16,336 nucleotides of DNA from an uncultured bacterium (GCA_900547945.1 URIT01000071.1:1-16336); one strand, 5' to 3'; positions 1 through 8,227 are shown, numbered from the stretch's first letter. Notes: generated by a model from the letters alone, not told the origin. Made by a program: numbers and translations.

Positions 1-929
1 AGCAGCAAGGCGGCGGCGACCTGGTCGGCGCGGGCGGCAAGGCCGTGCGGCTCGTCGACCTCCGGGGACGGCCGCTGGAGAAGCCCGCTCCCGTCTGCGC
101 GGCGCGGTGGACGGGCACGCCGCCGAAGGCCCTGCTGGCCGCCGGATCGGGGCGTGTCACGCTCTTCGCGCCGGACGGAAAGGTCCGCTGGTCGCGCACG
201 GGCTGCGGGAATGTCCACCAGGTCCAGGAGCACGGCGGGTATGTCTACTACGCGAACGGCGACCTCTACCGCTGCCGGCTGCCCGCAACGCGGGCCGAGC
301 TCGTGTACCGTCCGCGCGTGCGGACGGGCGGCGGCGTACTGGGATTCGAGGTGCAGCCCAACGGCGACATCGTGCTTGCGCTCAATGCATCCGGTGAGAT
401 CGTGGAGCTCGATGGGAAGACGGGACGGGAGACGGTGCGCTTCGCCGTCAATGCCGCGCGGGCGGACGGGAAGGAGCCGGGCGCGCATGCGCGCCTCCGC
501 ATGGTCCACAAGACGCCGGCGGGGACCTACCTCGTCTGCTGCGCGGGCGCGTCCGCCGTGCGTGAATACGGGGCCGACGGACGCCTCGTGTGGGAACAGG
601 CCGTCCCCGCGCTCGCGTTCGACGCCCGCCGCCGGGCGAACGGCAACACGCTCGTCGCGCACCTGACGGGCGTGACGGAGTACACGCCCGACCACCGTGC
701 CGTGTGGTCGTTCGCGTGTGCGGACGCGCCCGCGCTCAACCTCGCCTTCCTCTGCGGCATCCAGGAACGGGCGAACGGCAACCTCGTCGTCGGAACCTGG
801 GCGAACGGCGCGCCGGACGCCACGCGCGCGACGGCGTTCGAGGTCACGCGCGACAAGCGCATCGTCTGGGCCCACTTCCCCGCGCAGGACCGCAACATGA
901 TGACCGTTCAGCGCCCGCCGCTGGAGTGA
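1..929 (+). CDS. Beta-propeller (PQQ/arylsulfotransferase-like repeat) protein, 3' end only
   Basis: The frame is open from the left edge, so the gene begins outside the window. A GTG at 45 is in frame but has no ribosome site and the protein-like sequence continues upstream of it, so I treat the CDS as 5'-partial. About 309 residues are visible. They contain recurring units of the pattern 'NGN-L-V ... EY/EV ... G/D-R-VW', for example RANGNTLVAHL, RANGNLVVGTWANG and RDKRIVWAHF, which is how PQQ-like and arylsulfotransferase-like beta-propeller blades look. No catalytic residues can be assigned, and the fold, not the function, is what the sequence supports. Such proteins are usually exported, but the N-terminus is missing. 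The stop at 927-929 overlaps the possible ATG of the sigma factor gene by one base, so the genes may be co-transcribed, although an internal promoter sits right at the junction. Confidence 0.7.
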   Translation, partial: QQGGGDLVGAGGKAVRLVDLRGRPLEKPAPVCAARWTGTPPKALLAAGSGRVTLFAPDGKVRWSRTGCGNVHQVQEHGGYVYYANGDLYRCRLPATRAELVYRPRVRTGGGVLGFEVQPNGDIVLALNASGEIVELDGKTGRETVRFAVNAARADGKEPGAHARLRMVHKTPAGTYLVCCAGASAVREYGADGRLVWEQAVPALAFDARRRANGNTLVAHLTGVTEYTPDHRAVWSFACADAPALNLAFLCGIQERANGNLVVGTWANGAPDATRATAFEVTRDKRIVWAHFPAQDRNMMTVQRPPLE

Positions 930-1540
930 TGTGCTATACTACTACCCGCGTGCAGACGGAAGGACAGAACGATTTCCTGGCACAGGCGTTCCAGGAACAC
1001 CGCGAGCGGCTGCTGCGGCTCGCGGAACGTCATCTGAACCCCATCCTGCGGCGGCGCGTCTCGCCCGAGGACGTGCTTCAGGAGGCCGCCGCAGGGGCGT
1101 ACCGCTGGGGCGGCGACTTCATCCACAATCCGGACCTCCCGGTCTACTTCCGTCTGCGCGCCATCCTCCTCCAGGCGATCACCCATCTGGAGCGGCACCA
1201 TCTACAGTCCGCCAAGCGCGACGCCTACCGAGAGGCCGAGCCGCCGCCCGTGGATGACGGCGAAGAAGCCGTGCCCCCCTGGGACGGCATCCCCGACACG
1301 GCGACCTCGCCCCTCTCCGCCGCCGCGCGCGCCGACCGCCACGCCATCCTCCGCCAGGCCCTGCGCGACCTCTCCGCATCCGACCGCCAGATCGTCCTGC
1401 TGCGCAACTTCGACGACCTCTCCAACGCCGAGTGCGCGGCCATCCTCGGCCTCGACGTGAAGGCCGCGAGCATCCGCTACGTCCGTGCGCTCCAGCGCCT
1501 CAAGGCGAAACTCGTCGAATACACGGAGTTCCAGCCGTGA
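929..1540 (+). CDS. RNA polymerase sigma factor, ECF/sigma-70 family
   Basis: The predicted protein directs RNA polymerase to a set of promoters. It has about 203 residues from ATG 929 or 196 from GTG 950. Region 2 is seen as LRLAERHLNPILRRRVSPED followed by VLQEA, the style of the PVC-group ECF factors ('RRRVDPSDVLQEA'). Region 4 is the C-terminal helix-turn-helix: LSASDRQIVLLRNFDDLSN, then the recognition helix segment with AAILGL and RALQRLKAKL. A long acidic/proline linker separates the two. Start choice is uncertain: ATG 929 overlaps the preceding stop but lies upstream of the TATACT box, whereas GTG 950 would give a nearly leaderless mRNA. The last base pairs overlap the kinase start (GTGA), so the two are translationally coupled. 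In Planctomycetes and relatives such sigma factors are typically paired with a Ser/Thr kinase, which suggests the kinase controls or is controlled by this factor (inference). Confidence 0.85.
   Translation: MCYTTTRVQTEGQNDFLAQAFQEHRERLLRLAERHLNPILRRRVSPEDVLQEAAAGAYRWGGDFIHNPDLPVYFRLRAILLQAITHLERHHLQSAKRDAYREAEPPPVDDGEEAVPPWDGIPDTATSPLSAAARADRHAILRQALRDLSASDRQIVLLRNFDDLSNAECAAILGLDVKAASIRYVRALQRLKAKLVEYTEFQP
932..940 (+). promoter_or_regulatory. Extended -10 promoter for the sigma/kinase pair
   Basis: TGC-TATACT at 932-940 is an extended -10 element (TGn plus TATACT at 935-940). No TTGACA-like -35 is visible about 17 bp upstream. A start of transcription about 7 nt downstream would fall at roughly 946-948, immediately before the in-frame GTG at 950. 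The same TGn-TATACT signature occurs elsewhere in the window. Confidence 0.5.
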
Positions 1541-4008
1541 GCGTCGGTGGGAAGACCTTCGAGGAGCTTGTCGACCTCTACCTCGACCGCTGCCACCTCG
1601 GCGACGCGCCGGACATCGCCGTCTTCGCGGCCGAACACCCCGAACACGCCGCCGAACTGCTGGAGACGCTGCCCCTGCTCAACGACCTGGAGACGATCGG
1701 CGATGCGGCGCGCGGACGCTCCGTTGCAACCGCCGCGGAACTGCCCGAGCTGCCCGGTTCCGACTTCCGTCTGCTGCGGAAGATCGGCGGCGGCGGCATG
1801 GGTGTCGTCTTCGAGGCCCGCCAGCTCTCCCTCGACCGCCGTGTCGCCGTGAAGCTGCTCGCCTCCTCCCTCGTCTCGAACGCGGCGCGGCGCGCGCAGT
1901 TCGAGCGCGAGGCGCGCCTCGTCGCCACGCTGCGGCATCCCGGCATCGTGAAGGTCATCGCGGCAGGGCAGAGCGCCGGCACCTGCTACTACGCGATGGA
2001 GCTTGTCGACGGCGAACGGCTCGACCGGCACGCCTTCACCGACGACCTCCGCGTCCTCGCCGACGTGGGTCTCCAGGCGGCCCGTGCCCTCGCCTATGCG
2101 CACGCCCACCAGGTGATGCACCGCGACATCAAGCCGTCGAACCTACTGCTCGACCGAAACGGCGTGGTCCACATCGCCGACTTCGGTCTCGCCTGCGCGC
2201 TGGAGGACGGCCGCGACGCGATCGACCGCCCCGGTGCCCAGAACGGCACGCTCCGCTACATGCCCGCCGAACGGCTCATCCACGGCATCAACTCCTTCCT
2301 CGGCGACCAGTACGCCCTCGGCGCGACGCTCTACGAACTCATCGCCCGGCACCCCATCCTCGCGGAACGCTCCTCGGCGCGGCTCTTCCGGCGCATCTGC
2401 ACGGCACCCGTTCCGCCCCTCTCCTGCGCGGAACCCGACCTCGCGGCCATCGTCAACAAGTGCGTCGCCTACGATCCGCGCGACCGCTATCCCTCGATGG
2501 ACGACCTCGCCGAGGACCTGCGGCGCTTCCTCGACCACGAGCCGGTCCTCGCCGCGCCCACGCCCGCCCGTCGGCGTCTCGCCCTCTGGGTGCGCCGCAA
2601 GCCGCTCGTCGCCGCCCTCTCGGCCTTCGCCGCGGTCAGCGCGCTCTGTGCGGTCTGCGCGCTCGCGGTCGGCTACCTGCGCACGGCGGACGCGCTGCGG
2701 CGCGCCGAGCGCAACGCCGCGCTCGCCGGCGCCGCGCTCTCGGGCGTCTTCCGCAGCGTCGAGAACCAGTCCCCTTCGCGACGCGACACGCAGCTTCTCT
2801 CCGAACTGCTCCCCTACTACGGCGAACTCGCCCGCCGCCAGGACATGCCACCGGACAAGATCGCCGAGGCCAACCGCATCCTCGGCACCTGCGCCTTCCG
2901 CACCGGCAACTACGCCCTCGCCGAACGGGCCTTCCGCCATCTGACCACAGCGCGCACGACGGCGGCGGACCGCAACAACCTGGCCGACGCCCTGCGCCGT
3001 CAGGGCCGTACCGACGAGGCGAACGCAATCTACCGTGAAGTCGCCGACGGTTTCGCCGCCTCCACCAACGCAACCGACCGCTTTGAGTCCGTGCGGGCCC
3101 TTAAGGCCCTCGCGCAGGACGACTATGACAGCCCGGACCGCGTGCGTGCCTTCCAGATCCTCGCCGACCTGCTCAAGGAGTCCCCCCGCGACCCCGACTA
3201 CCGCTACCAGTACGCCCTCATCCTCGGCGCGAACCCGCGCGTCTTCGCCGCCCTCCGCCTCCCCGGCCTCAAGCCCAACCCCACGCAGATTCTCAGCCAG
3301 CTCGCCGACGAATACCCCGACCGCCCCGAATACGGCCTCGCGCTCGTCGACCTCGTGGAGCGCCGACTCCGCGCCACCCGCCGTCCGCGCGCCGAGGACC
3401 TGTACGACTTCTCGAACGCGATGGAGCGCGCGGACCGCCTGCTCGGGCGCTTCCCCAACATGCCGGACGTCGTCTCCGCCGTCATCCGCATGCGCGACGC
3501 CTACGTGAACTTCCTCCGCCGCATCGGCAGCGCCACGGCGGCCAACCAGCTCCAGACCCGCACCACGGGCATCCTGGAAATGCTCGCCCACAGCCCCGAG
3601 GCCCCAGCCTCCCAGCGCTTCGTCTTCACGGCGACCAACGGCGTCACCTTCGCCTACCGGCAGATCGTCGTCAACCGTAGCCAGCCGGGCCCCACGACCC
3701 TTATCACGATCCTCCACGGGCGCCAGGCGCGCGGGTCGGACAACTTCCAGCAGCTCACCACGCCCGCCCTCTTCCCGCTCCTCGAATACGTGCAGACGCA
3801 CGGCGAGAAGACCGTCGTCCTCCTGCCGCAGTGCCCCGTGAAGTCGGACTGGAAACAGCTGCGCAGGTCGCTGGACGAACTCACGCGCCAGAAGGCGCGC
3901 GAGTTCCGCGTCCATCCGAACCACATCTCCGAAATCGGAAGCGCCGCCCTCTCGGAGGAGGAGTGCGCCGGGCTCTTCGAGCGCGTGAACGCGCAGTTGA
4001 CGCCCTAG
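1537..4008 (+). CDS. Membrane-anchored Ser/Thr protein kinase with TPRs and a truncated hydrolase-like tail
   Basis: The start GTG 1537 overlaps the sigma factor stop by 4 nt; an open frame continues upstream but only inside the sigma gene. The protein has 823 residues. The kinase domain is complete: glycine loop IGGGGMGVVFEA at about 83-94, VAVKLL with K106, MHRDIKPSN with catalytic D197, and DFG with D215. It should be an active Hanks-type kinase facing the cytoplasm. One membrane segment lies at about 356-381, preceded by basic RRRLALWVRRK. Beyond it is a periplasmic/exterior half with TPR-like helices at about 443-510 and further helical repeats. Residues about 695-823 resemble the first half of an alpha/beta-hydrolase or esterase (HG at 727-728, later LLPQCP), but the expected GxSxG nucleophile elbow is replaced by IGSAALS near 800-806 and the protein ends there. 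The tail may be a ligand-sensing relic. The N-terminal about 75 residues form a short helical region, as in other PVC kinases. Confidence 0.88.
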   Translation: MSVGGKTFEELVDLYLDRCHLGDAPDIAVFAAEHPEHAAELLETLPLLNDLETIGDAARGRSVATAAELPELPGSDFRLLRKIGGGGMGVVFEARQLSLDRRVAVKLLASSLVSNAARRAQFEREARLVATLRHPGIVKVIAAGQSAGTCYYAMELVDGERLDRHAFTDDLRVLADVGLQAARALAYAHAHQVMHRDIKPSNLLLDRNGVVHIADFGLACALEDGRDAIDRPGAQNGTLRYMPAERLIHGINSFLGDQYALGATLYELIARHPILAERSSARLFRRICTAPVPPLSCAEPDLAAIVNKCVAYDPRDRYPSMDDLAEDLRRFLDHEPVLAAPTPARRRLALWVRRKPLVAALSAFAAVSALCAVCALAVGYLRTADALRRAERNAALAGAALSGVFRSVENQSPSRRDTQLLSELLPYYGELARRQDMPPDKIAEANRILGTCAFRTGNYALAERAFRHLTTARTTAADRNNLADALRRQGRTDEANAIYREVADGFAASTNATDRFESVRALKALAQDDYDSPDRVRAFQILADLLKESPRDPDYRYQYALILGANPRVFAALRLPGLKPNPTQILSQLADEYPDRPEYGLALVDLVERRLRATRRPRAEDLYDFSNAMERADRLLGRFPNMPDVVSAVIRMRDAYVNFLRRIGSATAANQLQTRTTGILEMLAHSPEAPASQRFVFTATNGVTFAYRQIVVNRSQPGPTTLITILHGRQARGSDNFQQLTTPALFPLLEYVQTHGEKTVVLLPQCPVKSDWKQLRRSLDELTRQKAREFRVHPNHISEIGSAALSEEECAGLFERVNAQLTP

Positions 4009-4020
4009 TCCGCCGACGGT

Positions 4021-4034
4021 CGCGCAGGAGCGCG
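4021..4034. terminator. Possible hairpin between convergent genes
   Basis: CGCGC-AGGA-GCGCG forms a 5-bp GC stem with a 4-nt loop in the 37-bp gap between the kinase and the convergent coiled-coil gene. There is no T-tract on either strand, so termination by it is only a possibility based on position. Confidence 0.25.
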
Positions 4035-4045
4035 CCCCTCCCAAT

Positions 4046-4540
4046 TCATTCCGCGCGGCGCGGGGCCTTGTCCGTCAGGTCGAGCAGATCCTTCAGGGAA
4101 CCGACGTCGGCCAACGGATCCTCCGCACGCCGACGCGCGCGCTCGGTCTGCTCCGCACGCGCGGCAGCGGCCCTCGCCTTCTCAAGTTCGCCCTGGAGCT
4201 TCACGACATCAGCCTCGGCGCGGCGGCGCACCTCGTCCCGCGCGGCCTCCGCGCGCACCACGTCGTCCCGCAGGCGACGCGCCTCGGCCTGGACGCGGGC
4301 GAGCGCATTCGTCGCCTCGTCGTGCGCACGCGCCTGCGCCTCCTGCGCGGCGACGGTCTGGGCGACCTTCGCCGCGCACTGTCCGTGCTCCGCCGCAAGC
4401 CGCGCCCGCTCGACTTCGGCGGCGGTCGCTGCCGCGCGCAGGGTTCGGTTCTCCTGTTCGAGCATCCAACAGAACCTCCCGCCGGCCGCACAGGCGGCCA
4501 GCAGGACCAGGACCAGCACGACACCGAGGAAGGTCTTCAC
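4046..4540 (-). CDS. Small coiled-coil lipoprotein or membrane-anchored protein
   Basis: The protein has 164 residues and starts at a GTG (4540-4538) that overlaps the stop of the upstream oxidoreductase gene by 4 nt. The N-terminus has one K, then a strongly hydrophobic stretch ending in LLAAC (L14-A-A-C17). This fits a lipobox with cleavage before C17, or alternatively an uncleaved membrane anchor. Residues about 26-145 are almost only Ala, Glu, Arg, Gln, Leu and Lys in heptad-like order (for example ARLAAEHGQCAAKVAQTVAA), predicting a long coiled coil in the periplasm. The C-terminal tail ends DLLDLTDKAPRRAE. I recognise no family and give no function. The overlap with the oxidoreductase implies joint translation. 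The high Ala/Arg content gives long spurious frames on the other strand. Confidence 0.65.
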   Translation of the reverse strand: MKTFLGVVLVLVLLAACAAGGRFCWMLEQENRTLRAAATAAEVERARLAAEHGQCAAKVAQTVAAQEAQARAHDEATNALARVQAEARRLRDDVVRAEAARDEVRRRAEADVVKLQGELEKARAAAARAEQTERARRRAEDPLADVGSLKDLLDLTDKAPRRAE

Positions 4541-5979
4541 GCGAGCACGACCTTCGCCTGGGTGAGCTTGGTCTGAAGGGCCTTGACGTCCAGTTCACGC
4601 GGCGTGCAGCCCTTCAGGGCGGCCATCGCCGCCGCCGTTCCGGCGGCCTGCCCGGTGACGAAGCACGGGCAGATGAGGCGGAACGTGTCAATCGTGTCCG
4701 GCGCACCGAGCATGCGCCCCGCGCAGAGGACGTTCTCCACGCCCTTCGGGAGGAGGGCGCGGTACGGCACCTGGATGGCCGCGTGCGCGCCGTCTTGCCC
4801 GAACATGCCGATCGAGTCGGCGGGACGGTAGTCGCCGCGCAGCAGCGCGCGGTCGACGACCAGTTCGGCGTCGATCAGGCGCGAGGCGCGCGGACCGATC
4901 TGCGAGCAGGTGTTCGCGATGAAGACCTGTTCCCAGCCGGGTTCCTGGCGCATCGCCGCGACGTGTTCCCACCACTTCCTGCGGAAGTCGATCTCCGCCG
5001 CCGTGAGGTCGCGCACGTCGAGGCCGTTGCCCTTCGGGCCCGTCCCGAAGTTCCCCCACCAGGTGGAGGGGTTCGCCTCGTTCGAGCGCGTGGGCCACTT
5101 GTTGAGGACGGGCGTCTTGACCTTACCGTCGACGCCGCGCGGCGGGGCCTTCGCGGTGACGCGGTCCATGTTCGCGAGGCGCACCACGTGGCCGATGCCG
5201 TGCGTGATCTGGCGGTAGTTGCCGCCGGCCGCGAAGAGCACGTCGCCGTCGCCGGTGCAGTCGACGACCTGCTTCGCGAGGATTGCCTGCTTGCCCTGCT
5301 TCGACTCGAAGACGACGCCGAGGACCCGGTTCCCCTGCTGGACGACATCGACGCCCCAGCAGTGGAAGAACATGTCGATCTTCTCCTCGGCGACCATCGT
5401 GTCCATCAGGTACTTCGCGCCTTCGGGGTCCACCGTCGGCTGCCAGTGGGTCCGCTCCAGCTTCGCGGGGCGCGGACGGCACACGTAGTCGCCGAGCGCG
5501 ATCGCGCGGTCCGCGAACTCCTCCGTGAGGCCGCGCGTGACGAGCCGCCACGTGCCGCCCGCGAGCTTCTGGGAGGTGCAGAGCATGATGAGCACCATGC
5601 CGTTCGTGAAGAGTCCGCCCAGCGAGCCGTAGCGTTCGACGAGCGCGACCTTCGCGCCCGTGCGGGCGGCGGCGATGGCGGCGGCGAAGCCGGCGGGGCC
5701 GCCGCCGACCACGACGACGTCCGTCTTGTGGAAGATCGGCACCTCGCGCGCCGGGCAGACGACCTTGCCGTCCTTGAGCGCGCAGCTCGGGCCGTCTTCG
5801 ATCGTGTGGCCGAGAGGGAAGATGTTCTTGCCGAACCAGACGTTGTCCGGATCGCCCACCGAGCCGGGCGGCAGGCGGTTCGTCGTCTTCACAAACTCGT
5901 CCGCCACAAGCGGCGCGCCCGCCAGGGCCGCGCCACCGATGCCGAGGCGCTTCAGGAACTCTCTCTTGCTGATGTTCAT
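4537..5979 (-). CDS. FAD-dependent oxidoreductase, exported (FAD_oxidored family)
   Basis: The protein has 480 residues. The start ATG 5979 has a strong GAGGAG about 8 nt upstream. The N-terminus SKREFLKRLGIGGAALAG matches a Tat-type signal, with KR in place of the usual RR, followed by a hydrophobic segment, so export as a folded flavoprotein is likely. The dinucleotide-binding fold begins at about 87 with DVVVVGGGPAGFAAA (GxGxxG at 92-97) and ends at VALVE, the acidic residue that holds the ribose. The C-terminal FAD motif is GQAAGTAAAMA at about 445-455, with a GRMLG just before. This arrangement and length fit the FAD-dependent oxidoreductases (PF12831 type) that are abundant in Verrucomicrobiota, Lentisphaerae and Planctomycetes, often in polysaccharide or sugar loci; the substrate cannot be told here. 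It lies 130 bp downstream of metG and overlaps the coiled-coil gene. Confidence 0.82.
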   Translation of the reverse strand: MNISKREFLKRLGIGGAALAGAPLVADEFVKTTNRLPPGSVGDPDNVWFGKNIFPLGHTIEDGPSCALKDGKVVCPAREVPIFHKTDVVVVGGGPAGFAAAIAAARTGAKVALVERYGSLGGLFTNGMVLIMLCTSQKLAGGTWRLVTRGLTEEFADRAIALGDYVCRPRPAKLERTHWQPTVDPEGAKYLMDTMVAEEKIDMFFHCWGVDVVQQGNRVLGVVFESKQGKQAILAKQVVDCTGDGDVLFAAGGNYRQITHGIGHVVRLANMDRVTAKAPPRGVDGKVKTPVLNKWPTRSNEANPSTWWGNFGTGPKGNGLDVRDLTAAEIDFRRKWWEHVAAMRQEPGWEQVFIANTCSQIGPRASRLIDAELVVDRALLRGDYRPADSIGMFGQDGAHAAIQVPYRALLPKGVENVLCAGRMLGAPDTIDTFRLICPCFVTGQAAGTAAAMAALKGCTPRELDVKALQTKLTQAKVVLA

Positions 5980-6005
5980 CGCCGTTTTCTCCTCATTTAA
6001 GACAA

Positions 6006-6040
6006 CACTGGAAATGACCTCTCGCGGTCCACTGGAAATG
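6006..6040 (-). repeat. 11-bp direct repeat upstream of the oxidoreductase gene
   Basis: CACTGGAAATG occurs at 6006-6016 and again at 6030-6040 (24-bp period). Each copy is followed by an A/C-CTCTC-like stretch. The pair lies 27-61 bp upstream of the oxidoreductase start. It could be a tandem operator for that gene, or simply a duplication in non-coding DNA. A related 'gcggtcca' occurs at 6024-6031 and 6075-6082. Confidence 0.4.
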
Positions 6041-6056
6041 CACTCTCTCCATTAAA

Positions 6057-6077
6057 CGCAGATGCGTAGCATCTGCG
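6057..6077 (-). terminator. Perfect 9-bp hairpin after metG
   Basis: CGCAGATGC / GCATCTGCG form a perfect 9-bp stem around a 3-nt loop. On the minus strand it begins 32 nt after the metG stop codon and is followed by TTTAAT, so it is a plausible but weakly T-tailed intrinsic terminator for metG. It also separates metG from the oxidoreductase gene leader. Confidence 0.5.
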
Positions 6078-6109
6078 GTCCATCGTCCAATCCTACAACT
6101 CCGGCGCCA

Positions 6110-8194
6110 TCAGGTCGCGGGCGTTCCGGCGCCCGCCGCCGCGAGGGGCACGAGCACGCCGCCGTTCGCGCCGGGTTCGCCGGCGAAGAGGATCATGCCT
6201 TCCGAGACGCCCACGCTCATCTTGCGCGGGGCGAGGTTCGCGACGAAAAGGACCTCCTTGCCGACGAGTGCCGCCGGGTCGGGGTACGCGCCGCGAATGC
6301 CGCTGAAGATCGTGCGGTGCCCGAACGCGCCGCAGTCGAGATCGAACTTCAGGAGCTTCGCGCTCTTCGGCACGATTTCGCAGGCGGCGACGCGGCCGAT
6401 GCGCAGGTCCAGCTTCTCGAAGTCCGCGAACGCGACCTCGGGCTTGAGGGCGGGCGCGGCGGAGGCCGAGGCCGCCTCGGCCTTCTGCTCCGCGCGCGCG
6501 GCCTTGTTCTTCGAGGCGCGCGACTCGTGGGCGACTTCGCCGGAGTCGGCGGGCTTCACCTTCGCCTTCTCCACCATCGCCTCGACCTGCTTCGCGTCGA
6601 TGCGCGTGGCGAGGTACTCGTACTTGGAGATCGCGGCGTTCTCGACCGTTCGCGCGGCGTCCTCCCAGGCGTAGGGGGCCTCGCCGAAGAGTGCGGCGAC
6701 CTTCTCCGCGTAGACGGGGAGGATGGGCTTCAGGTAGATCGCGAGGATGCGGAAGACGTTGAGGATCGTCGTGAGGGTGGTGCGGGTCGTCTCGGCGCCG
6801 TCGGGGGCCTTGACGGTCTTCCAGGGCTCGCGGCGGTCGAAGTACTCGTTCGCGGCGTCGGCGATCTTCGTCACCTCCACGGGGACCTGCGAAAAACGGC
6901 GGTCCTCGTAGTGGCGGGCGATCGCGTCCGCGCGGCTGCGGGCGAAGGCGACGAGTTCGGCGCCCTCCGCGTCAAGCGCCCCGAGGCGGCCTTCGAGGTT
7001 CTTGTTGAGCATCTGCGCGCCGCGCGAGGCGAGGTTCGTGATCTTGCCCACGAGGTCGCCGTTCACGCGCTGCACGAAGTCCTGCAGATTGAGGTCCATG
7101 TCGTCCGTCGTGCCGCCGAGCTTGCAGGCGTAGTAGTAGCGGAGCGCCGGAGCGGGCAGGTGGTCGAGGTAGGTGCGGGCGTTCACGAAGGTGCCCTTCG
7201 ACTTCGACATCTTCTCGCCGTTGACGGTGAGGAAGCCGTGGACGAAGATCTTGTTCGGCTGCGCGAAGCCGACGGCGTGGAGCATCCCCGGCCAGAAAAG
7301 GCAGTGGAAGCGGATGATGTCCTTCCCAATGAAGTGGTAGCGCTCCGCCCGGGGATCCTGCCAGTAGTCCGCGAAGTCCTTCCCGTTCTTCGCGCACCAG
7401 TTCTGGAGCGAGGCGAGGTAGCCGATCGGGGCGTCCACCCACACGTAGAAGTACTTGTCGGGGTAGCCGGGAATCTGGAAGCCGAAGTACGGCGCCGCGC
7501 GGGAGATGCACCAACCGCGCAGGGGCTCGTTGAACCATTCGAGGAGCTTGTTCGAGACGTCGCTCGTCGTGTGTTCGGGGATCCACGTGCGCAGATAGTC
7601 GTGCTGGGGCTCCAGCTCGAAGTAGAGGTGTTCGGAATCCCGGACGACGGGCGTGGCGCCGCACGTCGTGCAGACGGGGTGGCCCAGCTCCTCGGCGGCG
7701 TAGGTGGCGCCGCACTTGTCGCAGCTGTCGCCGTACTGGCCCTCCGCGCCGCACTTGGGACACGTGCCCTTCACGAAACGGTCGGGCAGGAACATCTTGC
7801 AATGTTCGCAGTAGAGCTGCGGCGTCGTGCGCTTCGTGATGCCGCCGGACTTCTCCATCGCGGCGAAGAACTGCTCGGAGAGCGCCTTGTTCTCGGGCGA
7901 GTTCGTCGAATAGTAGTTGTCGAAGGCGATCTCGAAGTCCGTGAAGTCCTTCAGGTGCGCGGCGTGGCTGCGGGCGATCAGCTCCTCGGGCGTGATGCCC
8001 TCCTTCGCCGCGCGGATCATGATCGGGGTGCCGTGGGTGTCGTCGGCGCAGACGTAGACGCAGTCGTTCCCGCGCATCTTCTGGAACCGCACCCAGAAAT
8101 CGGTCTGAATGTACTCCACCAGATGTCCCAGGTGGATGTCCCCGTTGGCATAGGGCAGGGCGGATGTGACGACAATGCGACGCTTCTCTGACAT
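6110..8194 (-). CDS. metG: Methionyl-tRNA synthetase
   Basis: It attaches methionine to initiator and elongator tRNA-Met in the cytoplasm. The protein has 694 residues, the usual bacterial long form. The class I signature is HLGH at 21-24 and the second signature KMSKS is at 328-332. A zinc-knuckle insert has four CxxC pairs: C129/C132, C145/C148, C158/C161 and C175/C178, the pattern of the zinc-containing MetRS group to which the E. coli enzyme belongs. The anticodon-binding helical domain runs to about 535. An Ala/Lys/Glu-rich linker (about 540-588) leads into a C-terminal Trbp111-like tRNA-binding and dimerisation domain at about 590-672 (DLRIGRV, VGVSEGMILFAG). The start ATG 8194 has AAGGAGA about 9 nt upstream, and an extended -10 is found at 8228-8236. 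All active-site motifs are intact. Codon use is GC-rich like the genes to its left. Confidence 0.97.
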   Translation of the reverse strand: MSEKRRIVVTSALPYANGDIHLGHLVEYIQTDFWVRFQKMRGNDCVYVCADDTHGTPIMIRAAKEGITPEELIARSHAAHLKDFTDFEIAFDNYYSTNSPENKALSEQFFAAMEKSGGITKRTTPQLYCEHCKMFLPDRFVKGTCPKCGAEGQYGDSCDKCGATYAAEELGHPVCTTCGATPVVRDSEHLYFELEPQHDYLRTWIPEHTTSDVSNKLLEWFNEPLRGWCISRAAPYFGFQIPGYPDKYFYVWVDAPIGYLASLQNWCAKNGKDFADYWQDPRAERYHFIGKDIIRFHCLFWPGMLHAVGFAQPNKIFVHGFLTVNGEKMSKSKGTFVNARTYLDHLPAPALRYYYACKLGGTTDDMDLNLQDFVQRVNGDLVGKITNLASRGAQMLNKNLEGRLGALDAEGAELVAFARSRADAIARHYEDRRFSQVPVEVTKIADAANEYFDRREPWKTVKAPDGAETTRTTLTTILNVFRILAIYLKPILPVYAEKVAALFGEAPYAWEDAARTVENAAISKYEYLATRIDAKQVEAMVEKAKVKPADSGEVAHESRASKNKAARAEQKAEAASASAAPALKPEVAFADFEKLDLRIGRVAACEIVPKSAKLLKFDLDCGAFGHRTIFSGIRGAYPDPAALVGKEVLFVANLAPRKMSVGVSEGMILFAGEPGANGGVLVPLAAAGAGTPAT

Positions 8195-8227
8195 GTACTC
8201 GAATCTCCTTCGGAAAAAACGTTTTGT

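Noticed and set aside
2143..4044. 633-residue open frame on the minus strand opposite the kinase gene
   Set aside because: It is the GC-driven shadow of the kinase frame; its translation is Gly/Glu/Val/Arg-rich with no motif, while the plus strand has all kinase motifs.
4783..6000. 405-residue plus-strand frame opposite the oxidoreductase
   Set aside because: It is an antisense shadow rich in Arg, Ala and Val; the minus-strand frame has Tat-like signal and FAD motifs.
6062..8191. 709-residue open frame on the plus strand opposite metG
   Set aside because: It is an antisense shadow of metG with low-complexity Arg/Gly/Val/Leu content; metG motifs are complete on the other strand.
8195..8227. 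Riboswitch or T-box upstream of metG
   Set aside because: The leader between the -10 box and the start is only about 27 nt and carries just a ribosome site, too short for a T-box or SAM riboswitch.
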